Part shown: piece by piece, positions 41,386 to 52,222 of the stretch
Position numbering within the stretch: the first letter of the stretch is position 1
Layout: each line of letters begins with the position of its first letter
DNA from: Rattus norvegicus
Lineage: Eukaryota > Chordata > Mammalia > Rodentia > Muridae
NCBI RefSeq assembly: GCF_036323735.1
Contig: NC_086020.1
Location: 84,693,710-84,757,709, forward strand
Length of the DNA stretch: 64,000 nucleotides
Direction: 5' to 3'
Program-made: the position numbers and the translations under genes
The notes under the pieces: model-generated
Seen by the model: the letters and a program-made list of their open reading frames with translations, nothing else
The model's database searches: none
Told to the model about the DNA's origin: nothing

Positions 41386-41459
41386 CATGATGTCATTGCA
41401 CGATAAACCCACAAGGTGCGAACATGATGTCATTGCACGGTGAAACCATGAGGTGTGAA
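41386..41459 (+). repeat. 37-bp tandem duplication, two copies
   Basis: CATGATGTCATTGCACG starts at 41386 and again at 41423. Both units are 37 bp and end in AGGTGxGAA, with about six differences. Each unit contains TGATGTCA, close to the CRE/AP-1 palindrome TGACGTCA. Confidence 0.9.
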
Positions 41460-42849
41460 CTCTAGCCTTGACTCTCCTTCGCTGATTTTACATATTATCT
41501 TGAATCTGTATCACTTTCCCTTTCCCACCCTCAGCCTATTTTTGGGCTTTTGGAAGACTATGGCTTGCCCCGTGCATTCCCCCTGCACTTCATTTATGCT
41601 TTTCTGTAACCAGCCCATGCCTTTGATCCTCTGACAGCATCCAAAGTGATTTCTTCCCAGGTCTTCCTCGCCTCTCCTCCTCTGGAGGTAGTTGTAGTTG
41701 TTCCTAGAATACTCCCTGCTCAGTGGAAAGGGGAAGGGATGAGGAAGTTCTGCATCAACTGGCTGAACAAGCACAGCTTATCACCCGAGGACCTTGCATG
41801 GAGATGAGGAAGTTATACCTTTTTAACTTTGTGCAGGGCTGTTCCATGTATCTTTGACTAGATCTCCTTCTGCGTATATTTTACCAGATCATGTTGCATA
41901 GAAACACAAGGCTATATCACATGGGACTTCACCTTCCAGTAATGAATGGATTTCTTCGTAGGGCACCCTCTTCCTATGAGGTGAGAATGTTGGCGTGAAC
42001 CTTCTCTTTCTCTTTCTCTACCCCGCACCCCATTCTGGGTGGCTTTGTTCTCTCTGGCTCAGTCTAACTTTTTAACCTCTCCTTTGGGGATGTATTTACC
42101 TATGCTTTCTGTTCTCCCAAGGGAGTCACAGTGGGTCAAAATTCCCTCTTTCTACTTCTAGATGAAGTTATTAAAGAAATCCCCTTAGGATTCCACTCAG
42201 AAACATATTTTCTAATTGAGATGTTTTGCCAGAGGGATTATTAGAAGCTTGCTCAAATAGTCACTTAGAATAAACCACAGACACCATTTTCTAAATCTTC
42301 GTTAAGTGTACTTAGTCTGTGTGCCAGGGCTCTTGAGGGGCTGTGTGCTCATGTTGGCTCTTGACTGTCATCAAAAATGGCACCAGTACAAATGATATCT
42401 AGAAAGAAACACTCCATTTGGCTCTTGCTCTAAGAAGCTGGACTATCATGTGATAGCTGTCTTATACTTGAAGTGGAGAGTACTAATTACTGAGAACATG
42501 GCCTAATGTGAGGCAGGGAATATGGGGTAGGGTTCTAGGCTTAGGAAGACAAGGACCTGCTGCATGCAGCTTAGTAAGTCTCTCTAGGCTTTGACTGTGT
42601 TCTTTAGAAGGTGAGAGAGCTGGACCAGTCATGCCCTCTTTAGGATGTCAGCAAGAGGTGGCTGTAGGGAAGATAGTGCTTTGTTCAAAGAGTACACTTA
42701 ACATTGGATTAATTTTATATTCCAAGGATAACCTTCAAGTGTTTCTGTTATATGTTTTAGAGAATTTGAAGCTCTTAAGACCTTTAGCTGCTGGGGAATG
42801 TTCAGGAAAAGACTCCTTTGAGGTGGAAGTGTGTCTGAACTGAGAGCCA
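41460..42849. other. no recognised gene or repeat
   Basis: Single-copy-looking sequence. An 87-codon minus-strand frame (41511-41774) has no recognised domain. Confidence 0.45.
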
Positions 42850-42985
42850 CGATAGAGTTTCACACTAGAGTCCAGTTTGACTTGAAGCTCACTATATGGC
42901 CCAGCCTCTCCTCACATTCATGCCAGTCCTCTTGCCTTGGCCTCTTGAGTGCTAAGATAACAGGTGTGAGCAATCACACTCATCT
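42850..42985 (-). mobile_element. B1 SINE relic
   Basis: CTCACTATATGGCCCAGCCT, CTTGCCTTGGCCTCTTGAGTG and CTAAGATAACAGGTGTGAGC match the reversed B1 (7SL-derived) consensus with many changes. Confidence 0.65.
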
Positions 42986-43014
42986 TCTAACTTTGATTCT
43001 TTTAAAATCTATTT

Positions 43015-43236
43015 ACTTTTATTTGCATGTGTGTGTACGTGTGCACGTGCATGCATGCATGCATGTGTACACACGCGGTTGGATATGTATATGCAAGTAC
43101 AAGTGCTCATGGAGCCCAGAGACATCAGATTCCCTTGAAGTTACAGGTGCTTGTGAGCCATTTGGCATGCACTGAACTCAGGTCCCACACAAGAGCAGTA
43201 TGTGTTCTTAATTACTGGGTTATCCCCCCAGCCTTG
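43015..43236 (-). mobile_element. B3/B2-type SINE relic
   Basis: The TG/CATG-rich segment GTGCACGTGCATGCATGCAT is followed by GGAGCCCAGAGACATCAGAT, AGTTACAGGTGCTTGTGAGCC, CTGAACTCAGGTCCCACAC and GTTATCCCCCCAGCC. This is the reversed order of B3/B2 elements, with their tRNA-derived head at the right end. Confidence 0.65.
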
Positions 43237-44040
43237 GAACTTTGATTTTAATAGCAGCGAGATTTAGTCTCAAAGCTCAGACCTTTCCTATCCCTTTAGC
43301 TGGAATAGATGTGGTGGATACAAGACAGTGAGAAATGAGATGAAAAATTGGCTCATTTTTTAAACCTTATGTTCCCTGTTTTTAGCAAGTAAAACGGACT
43401 TGAAGGAGGCCCATTTTCTCCTAATGGGTTTGCCAGGCCTTTCTCTAATCAGATTGCATGGGGCCCTCTCTGCTTTATCATCTGGTAGTAATTTTCGGAG
43501 CTAGTGAGACACCACAGGGGATGAGCCTCTGGCAGCAGTTCGTGGGTTTATTTGCAACATTTGTCCATGTGCATTCTTATGCCATTTGAGGATTGCGTAT
43601 CACATCATCACCAAGTGAAATTCTCTCCATTACGCTTAAGTGTATGTGGGCTCTGGACTGAGGACCCCTCACGCCTGACTTCCTTGGAACATGGCCCAGG
43701 GAATATTTTGTAGCTATTCCTCAGACTGAGCTGGGGCAAGAGAAGGAGCAAGAGATAAGCTCGGCACAAACCCACACCTTCATTCTGGAAGGAAAGGAGA
43801 GGGAATTCTTATGCGGGGGTGGGGGTACAGGGCAGGCTGGTGTAGAGTTCTCTCTGGGCGTGCACACTCATTCAATCTCAGAACAAGCAGGGTGAACCTG
43901 GGGGTCTACAGTCTCCCTTCTCCTGGCTTGGTTGTGGTGCAAGACTGACCCCAAGCAGAACTCTGAAAGTGATAGGGCTCTTTATTACCATCCACTCAAA
44001 ACTACATCTTCCAAAACTGTATCATGATAGCTTTGTACCT
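43237..44040. other. no recognised gene or repeat
   Basis: Nothing recognised. A short G-run (GCGGGGGTGGGGGT) lies near 43815. Confidence 0.4.
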
Positions 44041-44044
44041 TATT

Positions 44045-44150
44045 GGACAAATGTTTATTTATTGATCAACTACTGTATTCCTGTGGTATTCAGAGGCTAT
44101 TAATTTATATCAGTGACCCAAGGAGATGAGATTATTGTCCTTGGGGTTAA
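44045..44150 (-). mobile_element. possible L2 3'-end fragment
   Basis: GGACAAATGTTTATTTATTG followed by CAACTACTGTATTCCTGTGG resembles the reversed L2 tail (AACAAATATTTATTGAGCACCTACTATGTGCC). It is tentative. Confidence 0.3.
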
Positions 44151-44486
44151 GGAATCCTCATTGTGACATAGATATATGTGAGCAAATGAGTTGAGTTCAA
44201 ATGACCAGAGGTGATGACCAGTAAAGCAGTCAGTGACAGACTGTTTCAGCCACTGGTGGCCAGGGTCCAACTGGAGGGCAGATGTCTCCTGAGGCCTGCA
44301 CAGCTTCTCCATCATGAAAGAATGCTGACTCCTTGCATATCCTTCGGGAAGTGCTGAAAATGTGAGCTCTCAAGTGTTAGCTCTGCTGTGTTTTAATGAT
44401 AGACTTTAGATCAAAAGTTTTAAAAGGATAATCTAGCATTCAACTCTAGAAAAAAAAAAAAAACCAAAGCAAGAACCAAAACTGAA

Positions 44487-44686
44487 ACAAGCCCTTCCCA
44501 GATCCCTCCCCTGCACTGGGTCCTTTGAACTTGAAAACAAGTCCTTCCCAGATCCCTGCCCTGCACTGGGCCCTTTGAACTTGGAAACAAGTCCTTCCCA
44601 GATCCCCCCTCTGCACTGGGTCCTTTGACCTTGGAAACAAGTTCTTCCCAGATCATCCCTCTTCACTTCTTCCTTTGAACTTGGTT
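44487..44686. repeat. 50-bp minisatellite, four copies
   Basis: Units start (AACAAGxCCTTCCC) at 44487, 44537, 44587 and 44637, exactly 50 bp apart. The last copy is the most diverged. Cores are CTTCCCAGATCCC, CTGCACTGGG and CCTTTGAACTTGG. Because 50 is not a multiple of three, the minus strand carries the same motif in three frames, producing three overlapping repetitive ORFs that are not genes. It matches no named repeat that I know. Confidence 0.95.
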
Positions 44687-44959
44687 TAACAGGAAGGTTC
44701 TTATCATGTATCCTGTAGAGGGTACAACAGCTGGAGCAACATTTCTCTAGGCAGGACTGTTCTGAAAGCATACTCAGCCTGTTACCTCATCTTCTGCACA
44801 CCTCCTCCCCATCTTCTGTACATCTCTCTTCTCTCAGAGACCACCCTTTGAACAGGCTGCTACCAGCAGATTGCTGAGCATGAGTGGGAGCTGAGGCATG
44901 ACACAGTTCTATTGGCTCAAAGACTCTCTATAAACACTTCCAAGCCATTTCTCCTGTAA

Positions 44960-45272
44960 TAAGAGATTTTATGTATGCATACATGGATCTGTGGCTATGC
45001 ACACACATACGGAGGCCAGAGGAGTACTTGGATGTCCTGTTCTATCCCTCTCTGTCTTATTTCCCTGACAGTGTGTCTCAATTGAGCCTTAGCTGGTTTG
45101 GCAACCAGTAAGACCCAGTGACTCTTCTGCCTCCACTCCTGACAATACTGTGGCTACAGGTGTGTGTGCTGTGGCCATGCCTGGCTTTTTCATTGAGTGC
45201 TGGGGCTTCGAATTCGGTCCTCTGTGCATACAACAGGTACTCTCGACCATAGACACCCCTCAGCCCCAATGA
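44960..45272 (-). mobile_element. B4/RSINE-type SINE relic
   Basis: CACACACATACGGAGGCCAG, GACAGTGTGTCTCAATTGAGCC, CTCCTGACAATACTGTGGC, CATGCCTGGCTTTTTCATTG and GTGCTGGGGCTTCGAATTCGG follow the same layout as the relics at 1.5, 3.7, 59.5 and 61.6 kb. Confidence 0.65.
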
Positions 45273-47534
45273 TAGATTCTGTTTCCCAATATCTTATCAC
45301 TTTCCTTTCACAATGTGAGAACTTCTTTGGCTTTGTTGGTCTTCCCTAATTCTGTTCATCCTCTCCATAAATCCTTTGGGCATCTATCTAGTTCTTGACA
45401 GACCTGCAGCACCAGAAGGTATTTGAAGGCTCAAAGTGAATGAGAACCACTTTCCCAGGCCCAATTTCTCAGGAACTAACCATGAAATTCCTTAGCACTT
45501 TCCCCTGACTTGTGACTTGATGTGTTGGACAGTTTAAAAAACACATGGAGTCTGGGGATGTGGGCTGAGGATCACGGAGACTGAATTGGAGTTTGAAGGG
45601 TGTGAATGGTGGGAGGACAGGGCAGTGACAAACCTCTTATGGTAGGAACAGCTTAGACTAAGAGCTGGGGTGGGGACGGGGAGGTTGGGCTTATAGCAGA
45701 GGAAACATCCAGGAAAATATTTGACCGCTTTCATGATGACCAGTTTTTATACCAGCCTCTTCCAAGATTCAACTGAGTTATTTACTTAGAGAATTCTGGT
45801 TTCTTCTTTCTTCATTTCTCCTTTGGACTGCTTTCCACATCACCTTTCTCCCCTCTTCCTCTCACTATTGCTTTCTTCACTTTAATTCACAGTGTGGCAG
45901 GTAGGTTACAGCTTCATGGTGACAACAAATGATGGTGCCGTTGACTTGATCCTTTGTGACAAAGTACATTGTGTGTTCATCTCATTGACATTGATGTTTC
46001 CCATCATTTGTATTTGCCCTATCCTGTGAGTGAGTTACTAATTGTCCTTGGAGTACTGATGCTGGGGTGCACACAGTTGGACCCACTCACTCCAGGGTCC
46101 AGATGATGCCTGCCAGACAGCACAGAGACTTGCTGGTACATATTCTGTGAAAATTACTGAAATAAATCAGTCAGTTATATGGAAGGGACAACCAGTGACC
46201 AAAGTTTATAATGGGCAGCTTTTATCTGGCTCCTCTGTGCCACTTGACTCAAATGTATGTGACTCAGGACAGAACAGTGGACAGTCTCCCAGACAGGTGG
46301 ATGACAGCAGATCTATGTCTTGCAGGAGCGGATGCAAAAATTGATGGGATATTAAAAACAAAGCCTCCTAGGACACTTATATTACACTAAGCAAAAGAGA
46401 CTTGATGTCCCAGTGATGGCCAGCCTGCTCTGTGAAAATAAAAGTGTGGTTTGTAAATGGAAGTGTCTTGTTAGGCTCAGAGAAGCTCTCACGGTGGCCA
46501 TCAGTCCCTTGAACTGGCCTGTCTGCAGAGTGACAGCTCCGCTGCCAATCTGTGCCTTCCCTATGGTTGATTACTTTTGTGACTTTCTTGACCTTGTAAT
46601 TCCAGTCTGGCTAACATGGAATTGTAGACATATTCAGAGACCAAAAGGAGTGGCTGACACAAGACCAGGGTGGCCGCTAGGTAGGGATTTAATTGCCCCT
46701 GGCAGGAAAGAGAGGACCAGTTTAATGAAAAGGTTTTGAACTGGGAGGAAATTAGTAAACGATCATTTAAGGAAGGACTATTATCGTTCCTGCATTTGAC
46801 ACTTTAAACACAGCTATTAAACCATCTACCTCACGCTGACTGAGACATGAAAACCAGCAGTCAGCCTCACTTCCGGCAGTCAATTTTGCAAGATTGCTTA
46901 CAGCTTGTCTGCTAGCTACCAATTCTGGCTTTCATTTTCCAAGACTTGGAAGAGACATTTTGTTTTTACATAATTGTCTTTGTTTTACCTTGAAATTCCC
47001 ACGTAGAAAAGTAGGTGTGATGCACACACACTATTGTTCAAGGCAGTCTGTGAATCAAGAGCCTGGTTAAACCACACAGTCTAAGAAAGAGCCTCCTGAG
47101 GCTCCCAGCTTTCTTTCCTACTCTACAGCTCCCTCAGGGACTAAATCTACTTCAGGCACTTTGATAATCTTTTCCTTGCTTTTCAAACATTTTCATCTCA
47201 TAAACTGGATTACTAGGTTACTAAATGGTTTACTATGTGTAAGTTTTTATCCTGAACTTAGCATATTCAAATCAATGCCTCTTTTATGGTAGTCTTTACT
47301 CAATGCTGTACTTGCCAGCTTTACCAAAGAGCAGTTTTATGTCTGTATCACGGTACCAACCCTAGGCAAGCAGTACAGCAGGAAGAGCTATGCATTCCGC
47401 TGTGAGGTGGGAGAGGGGTGTGTGTATAGGATGTTACTTTACATCCAAATACTAGGATTGCTCCAGTAAAATCCAACCCATATAGTGTGACTGATTCCAG
47501 ATTAGAACCCCTAGACTAAGCCTGGCCTGGCCCA
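45273..47534. other. no recognised gene or repeat
   Basis: About 2.3 kb of single-copy-looking DNA. A 108-codon plus frame at 46413-46739 has no recognised domain. Confidence 0.45.
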
Positions 47535-47536
47535 GC

Positions 47537-47625
47537 TTCCCAGTCTCCAGGATTCCCTTCATGCTTGGCCAATACCATCAGCCCCAGGATCTAGGCAGGC
47601 TCTGTATAGGAACGATGCTAGAAGC
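47537..47625 (+). repeat. dispersed repeat copy A
   Basis: The segment from CCCAGTCTCCAGGATTCCC to GATGCTAGAAG recurs in direct orientation at 48703-48790 with clear similarity. It is not a repeat family that I can name. The surrounding GC-rich sequence (47520-47760) may belong to the same element. Confidence 0.7.
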
Positions 47626-47769
47626 CCAGACTCTGTCCATACTCAAAGGTGGTCCCAGTGCCAGATCAGCCCAGACTCAGGCTGCAGGCCCATTCTAGGG
47701 TTAGGCCAACCCCAGCAGCACCAAAATTCCAGATCACCCTTAGCACTCAATTGTCCCCTGCAGCCCCAG

Positions 47770-48150
47770 ATAAAGGGCCCATGACAACATTAGCCAGATA
47801 ACCAACACTGATTGGGCAGGGGGCTGTGTATCCAGGTACGAGACCTTGCATAGTGGTCTGTCTCTGTCTTCTTAGACATTATCTGGGAAACACAACAATG
47901 CACTTAGCTTATCACGGTGTGATCGGTATCTTGCTTTTTACCTCAGACAATATAGTGTATTGGCTTCTCTCTTCACCCCTGAGTTGCTTGCATTTGTATT
48001 ACTGTGTTATTTAGTCATCCAGGACTTCATTTACATTGATTCATACAGCTAGTGTTTATCTGTTTTATAACATAATTTCATTTTTTTTCATTCTCATCTT
48101 CTCTTTCGTGCCTATTTTCCTTTCTCCTGAAGCACATATTTCAGAATTTT
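47770..48150. other. no recognised gene or repeat
   Basis: AT-rich sequence before the ID insertion. Nothing is recognised. Confidence 0.4.
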
Positions 48151-48169
48151 AAAAATGAAATTCTGGGGG
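48151..48169. repeat. target-site duplication, left copy (ID element)
   Basis: AAAAATGAAATTCTGGGGG is repeated exactly at 48262-48280. The last Gs overlap the GGGG start of the ID element, so the true duplication is 15-19 bp. Confidence 0.93.
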
Positions 48170-48261
48170 TTGGGGATTTAGCTCAGTGGTAGAGCGCTTG
48201 CCTAGGAAGCACAAGGCCCTGGGTTCAGTCCCCAGCTCCGAAAAAAAGAACCAAAAGAAAA
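48166..48261 (+). mobile_element. ID SINE, complete
   Basis: A full ID element: GGGGTTGGGGATTTAGCTCA, an A box (TAGCTCAGTGG), TAGAGCGCTTGCCTAGGAAG, a B box (GGTTCAGTCCC), CCAGCTCCG, and an A-rich tail with GAACC and G interruptions. ID elements derive from the BC1 RNA gene (tRNA-Ala ancestry), are moved by L1 proteins and are very abundant in rat. The unique 3' region of the BC1 RNA gene is absent, so this is a retroposed copy. Perfect flanking duplications and near-consensus sequence indicate a recent insertion. Confidence 0.97.
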
Positions 48262-48280
48262 AAAAATGAAATTCTGGGGG
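48262..48280. repeat. target-site duplication, right copy (ID element)
   Basis: Exact second copy of the 19-mer at 48151-48169. Confidence 0.93.
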
Positions 48281-48463
48281 TGATACAGAACGCTGTGAGT
48301 TTACTGAGGGTGTGTTTTACTCTCGGTCTTAGGCTGTACGCTGATGATTCCGAATTATTTCCCTTCAGTTTAACTGAGACTATGGGACTGCCATACTCTA
48401 GATTTTATTATTGCTATGAAGAAACCAGCTAGGGCTATAGAAATCAAGCTACTTCTTCGACAG

Positions 48464-48468
<5 letters not shown>

Positions 48469-48529
<61 letters not shown>
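48469..48529. repeat. (TA)n microsatellite
   Basis: About 30 uninterrupted TA units. Such runs are self-complementary, can extrude as cruciforms and are prone to length change. Confidence 0.97.
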
Positions 48530-48531
<2 letters not shown>

Positions 48532-48702
48532 AATTCTAGTTATTTGTTCTTCTCTCTTTTTCCTATCTTCCTATACTCTCACCCTCCTTAATTGTTCCTT
48601 TCCTAGATTCACTTTTTTTTTTGAAAAGTTTTGTGACCCTTTCAGTTATATTCATGGTCTACCCACAGATTTGGGACTTTCTGTGAGAAATTACATGGTG
48701 GA

Positions 48703-48790
48703 CTTAGTCTCCAGGATTCCCTCCATGACAGGCCAATTCCAGCACCCCAAGATCTAGACAAGCTCTGTGTAGGAGTGATAGTCATAGAAG
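48703..48790 (+). repeat. dispersed repeat copy B
   Basis: TTAGTCTCCAGGATTCCCTC through TAGTCATAGAAG parallels copy A at 47537-47625, about 1.17 kb upstream. Shared blocks include CTCCAGGATTCCC, GATCTAGxCAxGCTCTGT and GGAxxGAT. A different sequence follows each copy. Confidence 0.7.
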
Positions 48791-49137
48791 ACAATGGCTA
48801 TCATTTTCCCTGAATCTATCAGTAAGAAATAGGTCAGCACCGAGGGATACAGCCCTCTGAGTCCCTTCTCACTCATTCCTGGCCATTGATGAATTATTAT
48901 GTTTATCTCATAATAAAAATGCATTCAACTCATCTCTAAAAGTCTCCACAGTCTTAACAGTTCTAACACTTTTTTTTTTTAAAATCTAAAGTATCACCCA
49001 ATTTCTTAGTCTCTGTGACTTACAGCAAGTGCATGTGGCTGTCCTCTTGAGCATCTCCTATAGCTTCTCTTGATAGATGTCCTATAATCCTAACCTTCCC
49101 AACATCCTAGGCAATGTAGCTTCACCTTTACAGCCTT
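48791..49137. other. no recognised gene or repeat
   Basis: AT-rich sequence with no coding signal. Confidence 0.4.
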
Positions 49138-49330
49138 TTAATTTTTTTTATTTATTCACTTTACATCCCGATTGCTGTCCCCCTACCCAGTCATCCCCTC
49201 CACAATCCTTGCTTTGCAGGGCCTCTTTCCACAGTCTTGGAGCCTGCCACAAACTATTCTTACGGTACTCCCGTGGGAGTTTATCTAGTCTACAACTGTA
49301 CACTTTTTCAAATTCCCCCATTAGCCAGTT
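49138..49330 (-). mobile_element. Lx-type L1 3' terminus
   Basis: ATTTTTTTTATTTATTCACT then TTACATCCCGATTGCTGTCC and CCCAGTCATCCCCTCC match the reversed end of an old rodent L1 (TTTATTCACTTTACATCCCAATCxCxGCCCCCTC). The part beyond about 49215 is less certain. Confidence 0.55.
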
Positions 49331-49379
49331 TCAAAGGTATGCAAACCACATGGTCAAATAGTTGTAGGAACAGCACCAC

Positions 49380-49700
49380 TTCTTGGACCCAGTTTTTATG
49401 TTAGGTACCTGTCACTGTACTCAAGTACCCAGAAGAAAGCAAAGTAAGGGGGTGGTAGTGAAGGATTTATTGTAGCTCATGGTTTAAGGGTGTGCGGTCT
49501 ATCATGGCAGACAAGGCAGGACCATGCAATGGCATGCCTTAGTTCTGGAAAGATGAAGCAGACAGAAAGACATTACATTCAGGGTACATCCTGCTTCCTC
49601 GGTAAGCCTGCTGAAGCACATTTTTTAGACATGCCTTCAAGCCTTTCTCCTAGGTAAGCTGAACCTCAAGACCAACCATCAACCTTGGCATCTAAAGATG
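49380..49700 (-). mobile_element. MaLR-type LTR fragment (reversed)
   Basis: GTACCTGTCACTGTACTCAAG, GAAGGATTTATTGTAGCTCA and GGTCTATCATGGCAGACAAGG resemble reversed rodent MaLR LTRs (TTTATTTGGCTCACGGTTTxAG... CCATCATGGCxGGxAAGG). It is diverged. Confidence 0.45.
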
Positions 49701-51754
49701 CTTTCATTTATTAGAACTGTGTTTGTTTTCCCTTATACTTACAAAGCCAGCTTTATCTATGGTCTCTTTCATGTTGTGAGGGACCACATTTACTTGTAGT
49801 ACCTTTCTCCTGGGTTTATAATCCTTTTCTCCAAGCTCATTACAAGGAAAACCTACATTTGGCTTCTCTGTTAGAAATCCTCAGTACTGATCTCTATTGT
49901 GGGACTTTCTGAACATGCTAGCTGTATAAATAAGACTCAGAAGCTGCTAAATAAGTTTAAAGCTTAGGGCTTTGGCTGAGCTACCATTTAAACAACCTAT
50001 CTAGCCTACAACCCACCATGCGGCTAGCTCTATACCTTGCTCTGGTCTTGTCCATGTTTGTTTCTTTCCATGTCGGCTCTCAATTCTTCCGCCCCCTTTT
50101 CTCCCTGCTTTCTCCTCTGTGTGGAAGTCCCACCCAGTTACTTCTTGCCCAAGCTATTGATCATCAGATCTTTATTACAACCAATCAGCAGCAAGATGAC
50201 CTCTGATAGATCTCTAGATTGCCTTTAGGCAGCTAAGGATGGATGGATATTTACAAAATAGAAAAGCTGGTGATGGGCCATTGAAATGGCAATACCAGAG
50301 TCCTGTCAGCACTTAGCTCTTTGGTGGTTTGGAATTAACAATTGAAAATACAGGAGACATCTTCATACAAAGTAAATATAAGTTACCCCAACAGGTCTCC
50401 ATCCACGGCATTGTATAGTAGAAAGAGGCTTCTCAAGTGAGGCAGTAGCTTCCAGGACAGGCATGAGTCCTATACTCCATGTGGTGAACTTTCTGGGTTC
50501 TCTGGATTTCAACCATGCTTAGATTTTATTTTTTACATCTCGACAGTTTTTAAATTGTCATAGGGAGATATTTTTAATATTGTACCTGGTATTTCTATTT
50601 GTTTTCATCTGAAGGTGTTGTTCTAATAAACCCTTATTGGAAATGGAAGTGACTGGCTGCTTTTTTTTTGAATCAAAATATAACTCAATATTTTGTATTA
50701 TTAAAAAATGTATTCCTTTTTCTTTTCTTTTTAGGCCCAAGGTGCAGAGAAATAAACACAGACTAAAAAATGTATTTTCTGAAGCAGGGAAATTGTCCTT
50801 GATAAAACTCAGAATATTGGCCTACCAAAATCTCCCAATCCTCATCAGGTTCTGGGGAACAAATCACACCCTAAGGTAGGAAGATACCTACTGAGTGGAA
50901 TTGCTGTCTCTCTGGGGCATCCAAATGCTTCATTTGGGCACAGAGCCTTGTTTACAGGTATTACTTGAAGAAAGATACACTCCCATCCCTCTATGAAGAA
51001 CTCTCAGCCTGGTAGGGTAAGCTAGGTATCCTTATAAAATTGTAGGCCTGGTCTTCTCAGGGTGAGAAGATACTAAAATTTCAGTTTTGATAACTGGCAC
51101 TGAAATATTTTTATCCTTCCCTGATTTTTACATAGTTATACCACACCTAGCTATGTGACTTCCTACAGTCATATTCCAGTTTTGATCGTCTGGTTCCTTT
51201 CTGTCTGGCAATCCTTCAGGCTTTCCTTTTTAGAAGTCTGGCCTCTGATTTTTTTTCCATGACTCTGAGTTCTGCAATCTTGATCTTAATTTCTCTTTAT
51301 TGATACTTTATCTTTGAACTTTGCAGTAACTCCGGCAGAAAAGGCCCAGGACATTTACCTGGGGGATGGATGGACAGTGGACTGTTGCAAGTCTCATGCT
51401 AAGGAGCATTGCATGTTGCGATGAACCCTACTAACTGAAATGTATATATTCAAGTTCCACACCTCAGTCACTCAGAATGTGACTTTACTGGGAAATTGGG
51501 TTATTGCAGGTACTACATTATAAAAAGGGGGCCCTTATCAATAGTTATAATATCCTTATTAAGAGGGGAATTTATATAAAAAAAAACAGGAAGAATGAAA
51601 TGAAGTCATGAAGTGAGATAGCTTGATGTGCTATAGCTAAGCATTGCTGAAGGTTCAAACAGAAACCATCAGAACCTGAACAGAGCCATGGCCCAGGTGC
51701 CCCCTCATGTTTCTCATGAATTAGGATTCAATTTAACAAGTTCTGTTGTTTGAG
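49701..51754. other. no recognised gene or repeat
   Basis: About 2 kb without a recognised element. An 80-codon frame at 50637-50879 contains an Arg/Lys-rich C-terminal part but no known family. Confidence 0.45.
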
Positions 51755-52001
51755 CCATGTAACATGGTGTCCTGGATGTTTTTATTGTTGATTTGACACA
51801 ATCCAATCTTGCCACATAGAAAGAGGAACCTTAAGTCAAGAATTGAATCTTATCAAATTGGCCTATAAATTGTCTTGATTGATGATTGATGTGGGAGGGC
51901 CTAGCCCATTGTGGGTGGCACCATTCCTAGGCCCATGGGCTAGCAGTGGGCATAAGTCTCAGAAAGAGCAAGGGGGAGAAAGAGAGAGAGAGGGAGAGAG
52001 A

Positions 52002-52062
<61 letters not shown>

Positions 52063-52222
52063 TATGAATAAGTAATATTCACAGTTTCTGCTTCAGTTTT
52101 TTCCTTGCTTTCCTCCAGTAATGGATTGTGACCTGGAATTGTAGGCAAAATAAACTCTTTTCCCCCCAAGTTGATTTTGGTCATGGCATTGTATCATAGC
52201 AACAGAAAGCAAACTAGGACAT
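51755..52222 (+). mobile_element. rodent MaLR solo LTR with expanded (GA)n
   Basis: GTTGATTTGACACAATCCAATC, TTGATTGATGATTGATGTGG, GAGGGCCTAGCCCATTGTGGG, then a GA run, TTGTAGGCAAAATAAACTC, GTTGATTTTGGTCATGGCAT and AGCAACAGAAAGCAAACTAGG show MT/ORR1-type LTR order. The AATAAA polyadenylation signal is at about 52151. The (GA)n expansion lies between the two halves. Confidence 0.7.
51979..52058. repeat. (GA)n/(GGGAGA)n microsatellite
   Basis: About 80 bp of pure purine on the plus strand, within the MaLR LTR. The encoded Glu/Arg and Leu/Ser frames are artefacts. Confidence 0.96.

Noticed and set aside
44420..44771. Three overlapping minus-strand repeat-containing ORFs (64-112 codons)
   Set aside because: The 50-bp unit cycles through all three frames, so each frame shows the same motif. 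This is a minisatellite, not a protein.
48166..48261. tRNA-like gene with A and B boxes
   Set aside because: The sequence is an ID SINE with an A-tail and target duplications, not a functional tRNA or the BC1 gene.
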